From NCBI GenBank assembly GCA_022360815.1, contig JAKSCC010000310.1, positions 39,028 to 103,027 on the forward strand: DNA of 64,000 nucleotides, written 5' to 3'. The DNA comes from Desulfobacterales bacterium. Its GTDB lineage: Bacteria > Desulfobacterota > Desulfobacteria > Desulfobacterales > Desulfolunaceae. Shown here piece after piece: positions 42,868 through 52,889 of this stretch (the first letter of the stretch is position 1; every line of letters begins with the position of its first letter). Position numbers and translations under genes: made by a program. The notes under the pieces are model-generated. The model searched no databases, was not told the DNA's origin, and was given only the letters and a program-made list of their open reading frames with translations.

Positions 42868-45800
42868 TTACCTTTCCTTTTTTATTGAGCGACATGCAAA
42901 AAGAACAAAAAGTGCCGGTACCAAAACGAGAGAGACGCCGGTTGAAACGAGAAGTCCAAAAATGATGGCCAGGCACAACGGCTGCCACATGGGGCTGGAG
43001 ATGGCCAAAGGCACCAGGCCTGCAGTGGTGGTGAGTGTGGTGCCGAAAATGGGCCGAAGACGATCCGCAGCGCCCCTTGCTGCTGCTTCGGTCACCGAGA
43101 GTCCTGACGCCACATGCCGGTTGATGGTCTCTACAATAATGATGGCATTGTTCACCACAATGCCCACCAGTGAGACAATGCCAATGGTGGCCAGAAACGA
43201 AAAGGAGATACCCGCAAGGAAAAAGCCCCCAAACACACCGATCATGGCAAAAGGAACAGTACACATGATAATGAGAGGCTGAGAAAAGGACCCAAAGAGA
43301 ATGGCCAGAACTGCAAACACCATAAAAAGGGCCAGCACAAAGACCTTTCCTACAGAGCCGAAGGTCTGGTCTGCACTCTCCTTTTCACCCGCATAAGAGA
43401 ATGAATAACCCGGTGGCCAAGAGGACTTCATCTCTTTTAAAACAGGATCAATACGCGCCACCACATCGTTCACAGTGGATCCGTCCAGTTTACAACTTAC
43501 CGTGACACATCGAAATCCATTTTTACGGGTGATCACCTGGGGGCTTTGATCAATTCGATACCCCACCAAAGAGGCCATAGGGATTCGGCGTCCATCGTCA
43601 CTGATCATATGAAGCTGTTCGATCTCTTCAAAGTTTCTGGGACCTCCCATGGCCCCTTTTCGGCTTTTCCAAAGACCGCCCAGACGAATGTCAAGGTCAT
43701 CCGCAATGCCGTCTACTCTGTAGTCGCCTATGTCGTCGTTTTCCATCCAGATTCGAATCTGATCATTCACCTCCTGCTGCCCAACACCATAAAAATCGAG
43801 GGATTCACGAAGAGGATAGGCGGTCACCTCTACCCGTGAGGCTCCAAGGGTGTCCCGAACGTCCAGGGCTCCCGGCACTTCAAAAAGAGCCTCCTGAACC
43901 TGGCGTGAAATTTTTCGAAGGAGGTTCAGATCGTCTCCGGTCAGGTCAATCTGAACCGGATCTTCAGAAGAGGATCCCCCCATCTCACCGGAGAGAACCA
44001 CCACACTACCCGGGATTCCGGAAAGGGCTGTCTCTACGGTTTTTCGAAGTTCATCGAAACATTCAAACGCAAGGCGTTCACGCTCTTTTTTCTTCGTAAA
44101 GAGGCAGGAAAACCCCACAATATAACTGGCTTCATTGACCCCCAACTGCTCGCCCATGGTGCGTATGCTAAAAGGGCTTCGCTGCCCCACATACCGGGTG
44201 ATGGTTTTCAGATACGGAACGCCCTTTAGGGCCACGCCTGCCTTATCTGCAATCTGGCGCGCCTCCTCCAGCTGCACACCAGGTTCCAGTTCGATGGTGA
44301 TGCCCAAATTCCGCCCATCATCTTTGGGGTAGAGGATCTGAGGGATATAGGCACTTGCCATCAGGCTCAGCACCAGAAGAGCCACTGTCCCGCCAAGCCA
44401 CAGGCCCGCTTTTTTACGATTGGAAAGGGCCGCACGGGTTATCCACTCTCGAAATCGCCCCTGAACCGACTCGGTCAGCCTGTCCATGGCTGTCTTCCTG
44501 GGTTTCTCCTTGCCCCTGCCCAAAAGAAACTGGCTCATGGGAATATCAACCAGAAAGGCGAGGATGTAACTGACCACCAGACAGATAATGGTGGTGACCG
44601 GAATCACTCGAATAAACTTTCCATCAATCCCCTGAACCACCAGAAGCGGAAAAAGAGCCAGGATGGTGGTCAGCTGGCCGGCAAAGGCGGGCATGGCATA
44701 ACTTTTTATGGTATCGGCTGCCGCTTCCCTAAAGGTAAGCCCCCGCACATAGATGGCATCGTGCATCCCTTCCATCACAAGAATGAAAACATCCACCAGC
44801 ATCCCCAGGGCCAGCACCATGCCGATGATCACCAACTGATTGAGTGTGTTCCCGTTTAACAAGAGCAGGCCAAAGGCTCCCATAAATGTAATGGGAATAG
44901 AGAGTCCCGCTATGATCGCTTCCCGCCAGGTCAAAAGAGCCAGAAGAATGGCCCCCACGATCAGCATGGCCTGCCAGGCATTGTTAAAAACCTGAAGCAG
45001 CGCATCCATAATCTGCTCGGACTCGTCACTCACCTTGCGAAACGCCATACCCCAAGGCCACGCCTCACCTTTTGAGGCCCTTTCCATGGCTGCGGTAGCC
45101 CTTTCAATCAGGGCAATGGTGTCTCGCCCCGGAATTTTGAACACCGACAGCATAACCGCCTTTTTGAAGTCAGCCCCTTTCCAGGAGAGGGTGGTGATCA
45201 CCTTCTCCTTTTCAATGTCCCGACGCACACGGGCCACCTCTTTAAGGCGGACCACCCGGCCCCCCTTGATACGTGCCACAGGAACCTCTCGAATCTCCTC
45301 CACACTGCGAAAGGCCCCGTTCATCTTCATAGAGAATGCAAGCACCGGGCTTTCAAAATTTCCCAATGGAAAATCCCGGTTCATGGCCACCAGTTGATCT
45401 CGAACCTGCGACGGAGAGATGCCAAGGGCTGTGATGCGATCCGGCAAAAGGTCCACGCGAACAATCTCTTTGCGCTCTCCAGCCAGATCCACCTTACGAA
45501 TCCCCGGAATACGCTCCAGCATGGTCTCAAGTTTTCGCCCTGCCTCTCCCAGGGTTCGATCATCCAGATCCCCAAATATGGCAAAGGTGACAATGGGGGT
45601 GTTGTTGACCGAAATCTGCTCTATCTTTGGCTTTTCAGCGTCCTTTGGAAGCTCTGACTCGGCATCGCTTACCTTGCTTCGCAAAAGCTGCATGGACTCT
45701 TCAATGGGAGCATCGGCCAGAAACTCAACCGCAACAAGAGAAGCTGAATCCCGGGAGCCACTCTTGTAGGTTTTGAGCCCCTTCATGGATTTGATCTTCT

Positions 45801-46032
45801 TCTCAATCTTGGCTGAGATCTCTTTTTCAATAATCTCAGGCGAAGCACCCGGCCACTCGGTGGTGATAATGGCTTGCGGAATGGCAAGATCCGGATAGTT
45901 CTCCTTCACCATGGACGAAAACCCCATGACCCCGCCGACCATGATAATCATCACCAAAAGAAGGGAGAAAACAGGTTTGACAAAGAAAAACTCAAACAGT
46001 AGAGCTCCCTCTCTCTTCTCTTTGCTATTCAT
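42868..46032 (-). CDS. RND-family efflux inner-membrane transporter
   Basis: AcrB/MdtC-like: FFFVKPVFSLLLVMIIMVGG, GMVLALGMLVDVFILVMEG, SLVGIVVNNAIIIVETI. Confidence 0.95.
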   Translation of the reverse strand: MNSKEKREGALLFEFFFVKPVFSLLLVMIIMVGGVMGFSSMVKENYPDLAIPQAIITTEWPGASPEIIEKEISAKIEKKIKSMKGLKTYKSGSRDSASLVAVEFLADAPIEESMQLLRSKVSDAESELPKDAEKPKIEQISVNNTPIVTFAIFGDLDDRTLGEAGRKLETMLERIPGIRKVDLAGERKEIVRVDLLPDRITALGISPSQVRDQLVAMNRDFPLGNFESPVLAFSMKMNGAFRSVEEIREVPVARIKGGRVVRLKEVARVRRDIEKEKVITTLSWKGADFKKAVMLSVFKIPGRDTIALIERATAAMERASKGEAWPWGMAFRKVSDESEQIMDALLQVFNNAWQAMLIVGAILLALLTWREAIIAGLSIPITFMGAFGLLLLNGNTLNQLVIIGMVLALGMLVDVFILVMEGMHDAIYVRGLTFREAAADTIKSYAMPAFAGQLTTILALFPLLVVQGIDGKFIRVIPVTTIICLVVSYILAFLVDIPMSQFLLGRGKEKPRKTAMDRLTESVQGRFREWITRAALSNRKKAGLWLGGTVALLVLSLMASAYIPQILYPKDDGRNLGITIELEPGVQLEEARQIADKAGVALKGVPYLKTITRYVGQRSPFSIRTMGEQLGVNEASYIVGFSCLFTKKKERERLAFECFDELRKTVETALSGIPGSVVVLSGEMGGSSSEDPVQIDLTGDDLNLLRKISRQVQEALFEVPGALDVRDTLGASRVEVTAYPLRESLDFYGVGQQEVNDQIRIWMENDDIGDYRVDGIADDLDIRLGGLWKSRKGAMGGPRNFEEIEQLHMISDDGRRIPMASLVGYRIDQSPQVITRKNGFRCVTVSCKLDGSTVNDVVARIDPVLKEMKSSWPPGYSFSYAGEKESADQTFGSVGKVFVLALFMVFAVLAILFGSFSQPLIIMCTVPFAMIGVFGGFFLAGISFSFLATIGIVSLVGIVVNNAIIIVETINRHVASGLSVTEAAARGAADRLRPIFGTTLTTTAGLVPLAISSPMWQPLCLAIIFGLLVSTGVSLVLVPALFVLFACRSIKKER

Positions 46033-47344
46033 TTCTGGAGAGCTCCCTACCATCGTAAACAATCTCAACTGCCGCCCCATCTACCAATCGATACTTACCC
46101 TGGGTCACCACAAGAGCGCCTTCGGAAAGCCCCTCAACAATCTCTGTCTCTTCTCCTTCCTGAATCCCCATAACCACACTCTGTCGTGTGACCCTTTTCG
46201 TTTCAGGATTCACCACAAAAAGATAGGGCCGACTGTTTTCAAAAAGGAGGGAGTCGCGGGGCACTAAAATGGCATCGGCCCTCTTTTCTACTGCCACACG
46301 CCCCATCACGTAGCTTCCATCAATCAGCATCTGAGAGTCTTTATCCGTGCGAATTCTGACGCGAATGGTTCGCTTTCCAGGGGTCACCGCAGGTGTTACC
46401 GAATAGACTCGACCGGAAACATTTTCAGTGGCAGACTCTCCTGGCAGGGCCATTCCACTGAAACGAACGCGTGCGGCCTGCCCCTCTTTCACCATGGCCC
46501 CATAGTAGAGGGGCAGATCCAGTGTCACCTCAAAGGCGGTGGGATCCACCACCACCACAGCAGCGGTACTGAAAAGGGTGGCTTCATCGTGGGTGTTTAG
46601 TGGATTCAAGGAGGCGTAATCCCCCACTCGAATATTCATGCGGGTGATCACCCCATCAAAAGGCGCAAAGATACTCGTTTTTTCAATTGCAAGACGGGTT
46701 CTCTGAACTTGCGCCTTGACCGCTGATATGCGGGATCGGGATGACTTCAGACGGGCCTTTGCCCCCTGAAGAGCCGATCGGGCAGAGTAGCAGGCAGACT
46801 TCTCGCTTTCAAAACGGCTCAGGGCATATGCGCCTTGACGATAAAGCTCCTGAGCCCGCTTAAAGTTGGATTCTCGAAGCTCAAGCTCCACACGGGCCTG
46901 TTCGACCTGTGCCTCCGCAGCCTGTACCCCTTGCGTTGCCTGAGCCATTTCCGCCTCATACACTTTTAAGGTCTGAAGTTGATCTCTGCTGTCCACTCGG
47001 GCTATCAGCTGGCCAAGGGCTTCGCCCTCGTCCGGTCCCTTCACAGGAGACCCCTCCCGAAGGGTGGTGCCATCCTCTTCTTCACCAAGGAAAACAACCC
47101 GCCCCTGATTTTCAAAGGTAAGAAACTCCCTTCGTACCGCTCGCGCTGTGCCTTCCCCGCTCACCCAGTGTTCAATACTTCCCCGCGCCACCACAGCCGT
47201 TTTAACTTTGACCGGCCTTTTCGACGCAGGCCGCCTCTCCGAAAGACTCTTCGCCTCCATAATGCGCACGGCAGAGAGCAGCGCCATCCCCACCAAAACC
47301 ACACTGAAGGCCCAGATCATTTTATTTGCGTACCATCTTTTCAT
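46025..47344 (-). CDS. RND efflux periplasmic adaptor (MFP/HlyD family)
   Basis: N-terminal anchor, coiled-coil, FAPFDGVITRMNIRVGDYASL; overlaps RND start. Confidence 0.92.
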   Translation of the reverse strand: MKRWYANKMIWAFSVVLVGMALLSAVRIMEAKSLSERRPASKRPVKVKTAVVARGSIEHWVSGEGTARAVRREFLTFENQGRVVFLGEEEDGTTLREGSPVKGPDEGEALGQLIARVDSRDQLQTLKVYEAEMAQATQGVQAAEAQVEQARVELELRESNFKRAQELYRQGAYALSRFESEKSACYSARSALQGAKARLKSSRSRISAVKAQVQRTRLAIEKTSIFAPFDGVITRMNIRVGDYASLNPLNTHDEATLFSTAAVVVVDPTAFEVTLDLPLYYGAMVKEGQAARVRFSGMALPGESATENVSGRVYSVTPAVTPGKRTIRVRIRTDKDSQMLIDGSYVMGRVAVEKRADAILVPRDSLLFENSRPYLFVVNPETKRVTRQSVVMGIQEGEETEIVEGLSEGALVVTQGKYRLVDGAAVEIVYDGRELSRNE

Positions 47345-47368
47345 TGTGTTTTTCCTGCAAGTTTGAAT

Positions 47369-47428
47369 TATACATACACAAATGTATATTAACACACCCA
47401 CAACTTTTAAACATACAAGAATGTATGT
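47369..47428. promoter_or_regulatory. Two AcrR/TetR-operator-like inverted repeats upstream of RND operon
   Basis: TATACAT-acacaa-ATGTATA (47369-47388) and ACATAC-aagaat-GTATGT (47411-47428). Confidence 0.65.
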
Positions 47429-47537
47429 GTCAAATACTCTTTATTTATCGCTAAAAAAAGCGCACCTCTTTGGCTTTATTTTTCATGGCAATGGAGGATG
47501 GCGTCTGACAAATATCAAGCAAAAGAAAAAAACAAAT

Positions 47538-48269
47538 CTATAAAGCCCCATTGCCGGACCAGGGGAACTTTAGGTGGTCCTCATTAAGAAAAAAGATGGC
47601 AAGCATACAGGTAAAGGGGGCGGAAACCAGGTTATCCACAATGTTTCTCACGGTTTCAAAAACCGACGTTTCAGGCAGAGGAGACAAAATCACTTCAGCA
47701 CCGGTTTGGGCCAGGGACATGATAAACCCAATGGCCAAAGCATACCCAAAAGTGCGCCACCACTTCCCTTTAACCAGGGATTTTGAATAGGCAAGAGCCT
47801 TCATCCCGGAGACCCCGCGCAAAGCAACAGCAAATACGAAAAAATAGTAGTAGATCGACCAGACAATCCCGGGAACAAGAAAGAGAAGAAAAAACCCCAT
47901 CACAATCCAAAAGGCTACAAACCCGGTCCACAACGCCGGAAGCCACCGCGTCACCGCAAAGTTCAAGGCCTCACCCCAGGAGAGTGAATGGCCATGAATC
48001 TTCTGATCCACAATCACGGCAAGCCCCATGGTGGCCACCACCCCAAAAAGGGCTTCGACAATCTGCAAAATACCGATAATAATTTTAATGGGGACTCCAA
48101 AGCCCCCCAGACCCGAGGACACCCAAAACTCCAGCAACAGACTCAGGGGCGTGTAGACCACCAGATAGATGGGAACAATGGCAGCCGCACTCTCCCAGAA
48201 CAGGTTCCATCCCACAGAAACCACACGTTCCAGATTGTACGAAGCGTGCATCACATCATCATAGCCCAT
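47538..48269 (-). CDS. Integral membrane protein of unknown function
   Basis: Several TM helices (AAAIVPIYLVVYTPLSLLLEFW; LWTGFVAFWIVMGFFLLFLVPGIVWSIYYYFFVFAVAL). Confidence 0.7.
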   Translation of the reverse strand: MGYDDVMHASYNLERVVSVGWNLFWESAAAIVPIYLVVYTPLSLLLEFWVSSGLGGFGVPIKIIIGILQIVEALFGVVATMGLAVIVDQKIHGHSLSWGEALNFAVTRWLPALWTGFVAFWIVMGFFLLFLVPGIVWSIYYYFFVFAVALRGVSGMKALAYSKSLVKGKWWRTFGYALAIGFIMSLAQTGAEVILSPLPETSVFETVRNIVDNLVSAPFTCMLAIFFLNEDHLKFPWSGNGAL

Positions 48270-48339
48270 GGTTTTCTCCTTTGCTCTTTCGGTGCTGGCG
48301 CCTTCAAAACCTGTATTGAACCTGTATTGAAAAGGTAAC

Positions 48340-48376
48340 AAAAAAGCCCCAACAGAACCATCTGCGGGGCTTTTTT
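48340..48376. terminator. Intrinsic terminator
   Basis: AAAAAAGCCCC..GGGGCTTTTTT hairpin. Confidence 0.8.
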
Positions 48377-48402
48377 CATTTAACAGGGCATATCGTCAAA
48401 CA

Positions 48403-49914
48403 TCAAGCCGCGCCTGCCATCATCAACCCCACGCGGGATCTTTTTTCGGTATCACTCACCTCAAACACATCCACAATTCGCCCCTCAAACATCACAGCAA
48501 TGCGATCCGAAAGGGAAAAAGCTTCGTTTAAATCTCCGGTCACCAGCAGAATGCCCGCGTTTTTTCGGGCATCCACCAGGTGTTCCCAGATCGCCTTGGC
48601 AGTGGCAATATCAAGGCCTTGCGTGGGCTGTTCGGCCACAATCAGCCCCGGGTTTCTGAAAAACTCCCGCCCCAAAACCAGTTTCTGGAGGTTGCCTCCC
48701 GAAAGGTGGCGCGCCTGCGACGAAAGCTGTCCGGGCAGTACGCTGAAACGGTCCACCACATTTTTGGACTCGCTGGTGGCACGCTTTCGTTTCAGCCAGG
48801 GGCCTTTTTTAAACCCTTTTCGTGTGGTCAGAAGAAAGTTATCGGAGAGATCCATCGATGGACAGGTTGCCAGCCCGATGCGATCTTCAGGGATATAGCT
48901 TAAGGCTTCCCGCACGTTGCGTTTTGAATAGAAGGTCTTCCAGCTGTCACCCAGTATGGAGATCTCTCCCTCCTCAATGGACTGAAGCCCGCAGATGGTC
49001 TCCACCAGAGGTTTCTGACCGTTTCCCGCCACCCCGACAATCCCCAGAATTTCTCCCCTTTTCAGGCTCAGAGAGATCTCTTTCATGCCGCCTCCGCTGA
49101 GACCAGAGACCGAAAGCACCTCACCGCCCTCTTCCACCTCTTCTCTGGCCACTTCAAGGAAGGTCTCTTTGCCCACCATCATACGCGCCAGATCATCTTG
49201 AGAGGTGACCTCTGAAATGGGCATGTCGTGAATCACTTCGCCCTTTCGAAGAATGGCCACCTCATCGGCAACACTCATCACCTCGCCCAGCTTGTGGCTG
49301 ATAAAGACGATGGATTTGCCCTGATCGGACATATGGTGAAGGGCTTTAAAGAGCTGTTCGCCCTCTTGAGGCGTCAGCACCGCCGTGGGTTCATCAAAAA
49401 TCAGAATGCGGCTTTCCCGAAGCAGAAGTTTTAAAATCTCAACCCGCTGCTTCTCTCCCATGGAGAGACTGGAGACCCGCATGGCCGGATCGATCTCAAG
49501 GGAGTGGGCCTTTGCCAGCTCTGCCACCCTTGCCTCCATCTCTCGAGGCTTTAAAATGGCACCGCCCTCCTGACCCAGAAAGACGTTTTCCGCAACGCTC
49601 ATGGACTCCACCAGCTTAAAGTGCTGATAGACCATGCCAACGCCTGCGGCGATGGCATCTTTGGCCGATGAAAAGCGCATTTCGCTGCCATCCACCACAA
49701 TCCGGCCCGAATCGGGCTGAAGGCGTCCGGCCAGCATACTCATCAGGGTGCTCTTTCCCGCACCGTTTTCTCCCAGAAGCGCTTTGATCATCCCTTTGCG
49801 AATGGTCAGGCAGATATTGCGGTTGGCGTGCACCTTCCCAAAGGATTTGCTGATCCCTTCAAGGGCGATCACCGTTTCGCCGCGGCCCGCTCTCTGAATC
49901 TTTTTCGAACTCAT
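48403..49914 (-). CDS. BMP-type (purine nucleoside) ABC transporter ATP-binding protein, tandem domains
   Basis: [52 protein letters not shown]; YufO/RbsA-like. Confidence 0.92.
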   Translation of the reverse strand: MSSKKIQRAGRGETVIALEGISKSFGKVHANRNICLTIRKGMIKALLGENGAGKSTLMSMLAGRLQPDSGRIVVDGSEMRFSSAKDAIAAGVGMVYQHFKLVESMSVAENVFLGQEGGAILKPREMEARVAELAKAHSLEIDPAMRVSSLSMGEKQRVEILKLLLRESRILIFDEPTAVLTPQEGEQLFKALHHMSDQGKSIVFISHKLGEVMSVADEVAILRKGEVIHDMPISEVTSQDDLARMMVGKETFLEVAREEVEEGGEVLSVSGLSGGGMKEISLSLKRGEILGIVGVAGNGQKPLVETICGLQSIEEGEISILGDSWKTFYSKRNVREALSYIPEDRIGLATCPSMDLSDNFLLTTRKGFKKGPWLKRKRATSESKNVVDRFSVLPGQLSSQARHLSGGNLQKLVLGREFFRNPGLIVAEQPTQGLDIATAKAIWEHLVDARKNAGILLVTGDLNEAFSLSDRIAVMFEGRIVDVFEVSDTEKRSRVGLMMAGAA

Positions 49915-50414
49915 TTTTTTCGATCCAGTCCGGCTATGGGTTCCACAAACTGGGACTCGGAGTCCCAGGGGAAAAGGATCCAGGTATCCTGCCCCACCTC
50001 GGTGATAAAGGTATCCACCATGGGCTTGCCTTCGGGCTTGGCGTAAAGGGTTGCAAAATGGGCGCCGGGAAGCATATCCCGTACGATGTGAGCGGTTTTT
50101 CCGGTGTCCACCAGGTCATCGATAATCAGCCAGTTCTCGCCAGAGTCATGCAGAGGCTTCAGCACATCGGCCTTGCCCTGATCTTTCCAGGTGTAGGTGG
50201 AGACACAGATGGTCTCCACCAAATGAATATCCAACTCTCGAGCGATAATGGCCGCCGGAACCAGACCTCCCCGGGTGACAGCCGCAATGCCCTTCCACTC
50301 GGTCTCCATATCGAGAAGACGCCAGGCAAGTGCCTTGGCATCCCGATGAAGCTGTTCCCAGGAAATGGGGTAATTTCGACGATATCGTGAGGATTTGCTC
50401 ATGTTTTTCTCCAT
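49911..50414 (-). CDS. gpt: Xanthine-guanine phosphoribosyltransferase
   Basis: [58 protein letters not shown] motif. Confidence 0.9.
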   Translation of the reverse strand: MEKNMSKSSRYRRNYPISWEQLHRDAKALAWRLLDMETEWKGIAAVTRGGLVPAAIIARELDIHLVETICVSTYTWKDQGKADVLKPLHDSGENWLIIDDLVDTGKTAHIVRDMLPGAHFATLYAKPEGKPMVDTFITEVGQDTWILFPWDSESQFVEPIAGLDRKK

Positions 50415-50612
50415 ATTTTCAAATTCTTTGTAACGATTTGGTTTTGGCGAGTCGCTTTTTTGAAAAAAAGCTCCGCAAAAAACTTTTCTATTGATGGTAA
50501 AACAGGTGCTGTAAAAAACCTGTTTAAAAACCCCATGATTCATAATCAGGCAAAACGTTGCCTCTATAAAGGCAAGGCCCTGAATGGTCACAGGTCTCTT
50601 ATATATTGCCGA

Positions 50613-51533
50613 TCAATCGGCAGGTTCAATGTTGACTCCCAGAGCTTGAGGCGTTGCGACATTGCTTCCCTTCCAGGAAGAAAAAACCAAAACAATCAAA
50701 GTTAATCCATAGGGAAGCATCAGAAGAAACGAAGAGGGAATGTGGGTTCCGGAGGCCTGAAGCCGAAACTGAAAGGCCATGATCCCGCCAAAAAGATACG
50801 CCCCGGCAACGGCCCGTAAGGGGTTCCAGAAGGCAAAAATAACCAGTGCCACGGCAATCCAGCCGCGACCGGCCGAAAGATGGTTGGCCCACATGTGGGT
50901 ATAGGCAAGTGAGAGATAAGCCCCCCCCAGCCCCATAAAAAAACCGCCGCCCAACACACCCAGCCACCGATAATTTACCGGATTGATGCCCGAAGCCGAA
51001 GCGGCATCGGGGTTTTCACCCACCGAGCGCAGACGAAGGCCCGCCCGGGTGTTCTGAAAAAAGAGCCAGAGAATAAGAGGAATAAGATAGGAGATATAGA
51101 CCAGAGCATCCTGCTTGAAAAAGATGGGGCCCATAAAGGGGGTGGAAGAGAGCCCGGGAAGGGCCATCGGTGTAAACCCAGGGGCATTTTGTCCGATGAG
51201 CGGGGTGCCCAAATAGTTGGCCAACCCCACCCCTAAAATGGTCAAAGCCAGGCCCGAGACCACCTGATTGCCCAGAAAACCAAGACAGACGATGCCATGG
51301 ATGGCTCCCATAAGCACACCGGAAAGACCGCCTGCCAGAAAACCCAGCCAGCAGTTGCCCGTCACAAAGGAGATATAAAAACCGGCCAGAGCCCCCATGG
51401 CCATGGAGCCTTCCACACCCAGGTTTAAAACGCCTGACTTTTCACAGCAGATGGCGCCCAGTGTGGCAAAGAGAATCGGGGTTCCAGACTGAACCGTTGC
51501 CGCCAGAAGCGGAATAAGAATCTCTGGTGTCAT
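50613..51533 (-). CDS. BMP-type ABC transporter permease
   Basis: PILFATLGAICCEKSGVLNLGVEGSMAMGAL; RAGLRLRSVGENPDAASASGI. Confidence 0.93.
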   Translation of the reverse strand: MTPEILIPLLAATVQSGTPILFATLGAICCEKSGVLNLGVEGSMAMGALAGFYISFVTGNCWLGFLAGGLSGVLMGAIHGIVCLGFLGNQVVSGLALTILGVGLANYLGTPLIGQNAPGFTPMALPGLSSTPFMGPIFFKQDALVYISYLIPLILWLFFQNTRAGLRLRSVGENPDAASASGINPVNYRWLGVLGGGFFMGLGGAYLSLAYTHMWANHLSAGRGWIAVALVIFAFWNPLRAVAGAYLFGGIMAFQFRLQASGTHIPSSFLLMLPYGLTLIVLVFSSWKGSNVATPQALGVNIEPAD

Positions 51534-52594
51534 GCGCCCCTCCTCCGCTCAAAACGGTAGTTCACGAAAAAAGTACCTGCCAAAATGGTGAGGAGAATGA
51601 GCCCCTCCATGATTTCCCCAAAGGCTGCGGGAATCTGAAGCTCCAACTGAAGGTTTTCCACCCCCACGCGAAGCCCGGCCAGAAGAAACGAGGAGATTCC
51701 AATATAAAGAGGGTTCAGCCTTGCCAGCCACGCCACCACAATGGCGGTGTAGCCATAGCCGACCATGATGGTGGGCTGAAGACGATTCAAGGTGGCCGAG
51801 GCTTCGATCCAGCCCGCCCACCCGGCAAAGGCGCCGCTTAAAATCATGGAGATGATCACCAGCCTCTCATAGGGAAACCGGGCGTACTTGGCGGCTCGAA
51901 CGTTTTCGCCGCTTGCTTTGAGCTCGTACCCCATAAGGGTATATCGAAAGAAGATAAAGATGAGGATGCCTGAAATAAGGCAGAGAAGAATCCCCCAGTT
52001 GAGGTTGGTCTCCCCGATGTGACCGATCACCGCCCCGGAGGTGAACTCATCGGTCATGGGAAACCCAAAGCTGTCTTTGGATTTCCAGGATCCGTAGACC
52101 AGATAATCCAGGATCAAAATGGCGATGTAGTTGAGCATCAGGGTTACGATGATCTCGTTTGCGCGTGTTTTAAGTTTTAAAACCGCGGGAATCATCCCCC
52201 AGATCCCACCAAAAAGAGATGCTGCCACCATCATGGCCGGCATCATCACCCAAGCCGAGTGCCCGGGAAAAGTGATGGCCACCCAGGTGGCACCGATGGC
52301 ACCCAGGGCAAACTGCCCTTCGGCACCGATATTCCAGATCTGAAGCCGAAAAGCGATGGCCACGCCCAGAGAGCAGAGATAGATGGGAACCGCCTTTACA
52401 AGGCAGTCTTCAATGGCATAGCTTGAGCCAAATGCGCCTTCCAAAAGGAGCTTCAGTCCTTCAAGGGGAGAGTTCCCCTGAAACAAAAGCATGGCAGCAC
52501 TGATGATAAGCGACAGTACCAGAGCGCCCCCGTAGACAAGAACCACGTTCCATCCAAGGGTCTCCTGACGTTTTCTGATGGTTAAAACAGACAT
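51530..52594 (-). CDS. BMP-type ABC transporter permease
   Basis: GVAIAFRLQIWNIGAEGQFALGAIGA; GYELKASGENVRAAKYA. Confidence 0.93.
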   Translation of the reverse strand: MSVLTIRKRQETLGWNVVLVYGGALVLSLIISAAMLLFQGNSPLEGLKLLLEGAFGSSYAIEDCLVKAVPIYLCSLGVAIAFRLQIWNIGAEGQFALGAIGATWVAITFPGHSAWVMMPAMMVAASLFGGIWGMIPAVLKLKTRANEIIVTLMLNYIAILILDYLVYGSWKSKDSFGFPMTDEFTSGAVIGHIGETNLNWGILLCLISGILIFIFFRYTLMGYELKASGENVRAAKYARFPYERLVIISMILSGAFAGWAGWIEASATLNRLQPTIMVGYGYTAIVVAWLARLNPLYIGISSFLLAGLRVGVENLQLELQIPAAFGEIMEGLILLTILAGTFFVNYRFERRRGA

Positions 52595-52747
52595 CGTGTT
52601 TGTTATTTAAAGACCTGTGCAAAAAGGGGGCCCGGGAGCATGCCACGTGATCTCTAACGTGCACGACTCTTCGATTGCCACCCAGGATTTTTGGAAAAAG
52701 TGATGATTTAGGTAAATTGTTACCGGAAAAAAAGAGGGAGCACAAAT

Positions 52748-52848
52748 GATGAAATCGTAAAAAGTCGACGCGCCTTTGTCAGGCCCACAATATAAAATTC
52801 TCATATTGTGAGCCACTCAAAAGCCCCCTGACCTTTTGCAGAGCCATC
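52748..52848. repeat. MITE-like nested inverted-repeat element, copy 2
   Basis: Left arm GATGAAATCGTAAAAAGTC (52748-52766), right arm GACCTTTTGCAGAGCCATC (52830-52848); internal GTCAGG/CCTGAC and CACAATAT/ATATTGTG. Confidence 0.55.
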
Positions 52849-52889
52849 AAAAAAGCTCCCCCCTACAAACGGCTTGAATCCGCACTCGG

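Noticed and set aside
42863-43264. N-terminal extension of the MipA-like ORF overlapping the RND gene (possible dual coding)
   Set aside because: A clear signal-peptide start exists at 42862; the extension is just the open alternate frame of the RND gene.
48309-48330. Tandem direct repeat CCTGTATTGAA x2
   Set aside because: Only two short units near a terminator; too little to call a repeat element.
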